Assembly: GCA_016722635.1 (NCBI GenBank)
Contig: JADKIX010000005.1
Span: 35,708-99,707, forward strand
Reading direction: 5' to 3'
Source: Rhodospirillaceae bacterium
GTDB taxonomy: Bacteria > Pseudomonadota > Alphaproteobacteria > JAEUKQ01
Length of the DNA stretch: 64,000 nucleotides
In this document: piece by piece, positions 62,781 to 64,000 of the stretch
Numbering within the stretch: position 1 is the first letter of the stretch
Layout: each line of letters opens with the position of its first letter
The notes under the pieces: model-generated
The model's database searches: none
Told to the model about the DNA's origin: nothing
What the model saw: only the letters and a program-made list of their open reading frames with translations
Program-made: the position numbers and the translations under genes

Positions 62781-64000
62781 TGCTGGATAGCCTGATGCAG
62801 GGCAAGAAACTGACGGGTACCAAATATCTGCCCGGCCAGGTGCTGGAGGATGCAGATCTCCTCACCCACAGCTTGGCCTTGCAGAAACAAGCTGATGAGG
62901 CCGCAGGGGTTAACCAATCAGCCGCCAGCAATTTAAAGCCATTGCTGCAAAAACATCAAACCCTTGCCTCCTCGGCCACCCTGCCCCAGCAGCAAGCCTG
63001 GCATCTGCATAAGGGATTGCAACTGTTGCAAGACGCACGGGATGACGGTATTGTCCCAGGGGAGGATGCCGAACGGTTGGGGGATGACTTTAAAAGTTCC
63101 TTAGCTCAAGACCAGGCTAACCTGTTATTGGCTACCGCCCCCCATGCCATCGCCCAAGCTTTGCATACCAATCCCTTGCTGGTGGGCTTAAACCCACAAG
63201 ACCGCCAACGGCTTGAGCAACGGGCCGAGCGCCGCTTACACTCTTTACCGCTCGATCACCAACATCAACAGCAACAAGCCTTGTTGCATCAGACCGGCAA
63301 CCGCCTCAAGAACTGGTTCAACCGCTCTTATGATTATCTGGGCAAGGCCGGGCAATTATCCCCCTCTGAGCTGGCTGATCTGGAATTGACCCAGGCCTTA
63401 CCCCAACACACCCTTAATCTCCTCTCACAACTAAGCGCCCATGCGGTTAAGCAAAGCGCCAAACACCAAGCTTATTTGAACCGTATCCAGCAGGGGTTTA
63501 AGGATCAACCCCTTGATCCCCACAACCCCGATGATCTGCAAGCCGCGGATTACCATTTCCTTCTTAATCATGGCAAAGACAGCGATCAACAATTAGCAGG
63601 CGCCTTACCTGATCTCTTCCGCTTAACCAAGATTATCCCCAAATCCGCCAAGCCTGCCCTCAACCGCCTGATCCACGGCCATGATGGCTTGAAGTTCAGC
63701 CAACGCTTAGCAGAAGCCTGGCAAACCAACCCATCCTTAGCTGCCCAATTGCCGGATGAGGTCTTGGCCCATAATTTTGCAGCCTCCACCCTCTTGCCCG
63801 ATTGGCAATTAGGCGGGGCCGCCGATCCCCACAACCGCCTTTATAACCTCCTCACTTCCCCAACCTTGCCGCCGGTGCCCACCAGCCAAGACCCCACCAT
63901 CTTGGGGCAGCAAACCGCCCAGCGGATCATCGCCCTGCGGCAAATCCAAGCTGACCTCCAAACCTTGGAATACCAGGCCGCCCATCATCCCGATCAGATG
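62780..64000 (+). CDS. Internal-virion-like carrier protein, copy 2 (runs off window)
   Basis: First ~407 codons of a second carrier, open to the window end and nearly identical to residues 1-~405 of the protein at 53709 (MLDSLMQGKKLTGTKYLPGQ, then DADLLTHSLALQKQADEAAG). Scattered substitutions such as HVPQLLQ to NLKPLLQ show that both copies have been evolving. ATG 62780 is fixed by the TGATG overlap. Its C-terminal toxin lies outside the window. Confidence 0.75.
   Translation, partial: MLDSLMQGKKLTGTKYLPGQVLEDADLLTHSLALQKQADEAAGVNQSAASNLKPLLQKHQTLASSATLPQQQAWHLHKGLQLLQDARDDGIVPGEDAERLGDDFKSSLAQDQANLLLATAPHAIAQALHTNPLLVGLNPQDRQRLEQRAERRLHSLPLDHQHQQQQALLHQTGNRLKNWFNRSYDYLGKAGQLSPSELADLELTQALPQHTLNLLSQLSAHAVKQSAKHQAYLNRIQQGFKDQPLDPHNPDDLQAADYHFLLNHGKDSDQQLAGALPDLFRLTKIIPKSAKPALNRLIHGHDGLKFSQRLAEAWQTNPSLAAQLPDEVLAHNFAASTLLPDWQLGGAADPHNRLYNLLTSPTLPPVPTSQDPTILGQQTAQRIIALRQIQADLQTLEYQAAHHPDQM

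Larger units (their letters stand above)
62503..64000 (+). repeat. Long direct repeat, copy 2
   Basis: Partner of 53432-54990; the repeat continues beyond the window, so its full length is unknown. Confidence 0.85.

Noticed and set aside
53432..64000. Insertion sequence or transposon flanked by direct repeats
   Set aside because: The repeats are coding sequence of the carrier operon; no transposase or terminal inverted repeats were found, and the interval holds core genes.

Overview
The window looks like chromosome from a moderate-GC alphaproteobacterium. The evidence is an ilvE gene divergent from an OmpR-type regulator/EnvZ-type kinase pair, an alphaproteobacterial-type SOS box (GTTC-N7-GTTC), a DUF1640 coiled-coil protein, and HMO-2011/T7-like podovirus virion genes. 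I cannot name the genus. No rRNA, tRNA or CRISPR array was recognised.

Layout. (1) 0-46 kb carries one dispersed podovirus-like gene set. On the minus strand, read right to left, it has early/replication genes (43.9-40.7 kb), small terminase (23.8-23.2 kb), large terminase (19.6-18.4 kb), a T7 gp13-like protein, portal, a Bbp19-like protein, scaffold, capsid, a small structural protein and tail tubular protein A at the left edge. A LexA-type S24 repressor lies on the plus strand (44.9 kb). Blocks of non-phage genes sit between these phage genes. They are a YoeB toxin operon with an unusual antitoxin, secreted Cys-containing proteins resembling Ivy lysozyme inhibitors, a TraD-like ATPase with an M48 protease, a GT92-like glycosyltransferase, a second secreted family (family 2), four inverse-autotransporter-like beta-helix adhesins, a Fic protein, a HEPN-like protein and an AbiEii-type pair. 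(2) 45.7-47.7 kb has a HigBA module, two DUF1640 proteins and partial 3'-end duplications. (3) 47.7-58.6 kb is a toxin region. It holds a toxin tail with a 4-bp-overlapping immunity gene, about 2.7 kb of almost pure G/C runs that is probably an assembly artefact, a fifth adhesin broken by it, and then a phage internal-virion-like protein ending in an RNase A-like (CdiA-CT type) toxin domain with an immunity gene, followed by an orphan toxin/immunity cassette. (4) 58.8-62.2 kb has core genes: ilvE, response regulator, histidine kinase. (5) 62.5 kb to the end is a second, near-identical copy of the start of the internal-virion-like toxin carrier, running off the window.

The most interesting proposal is the toxin carrier. 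A protein resembling podovirus ejection (internal virion) proteins carries a polymorphic CDI-type RNase tip through a Pro/Asn-rich linker. It has an adjacent immunity gene, an orphan replacement tip that repeats the same linker, and a second carrier copy nearby. This could be a phage-derived route for delivering toxins into other cells. That part is inference; the domain architecture and the repeats are visible in the sequence.

Caution: several genes are broken by single-base indels, mostly in short homopolymers, next to the G/C-run block. Some frameshifts may therefore be sequencing errors.
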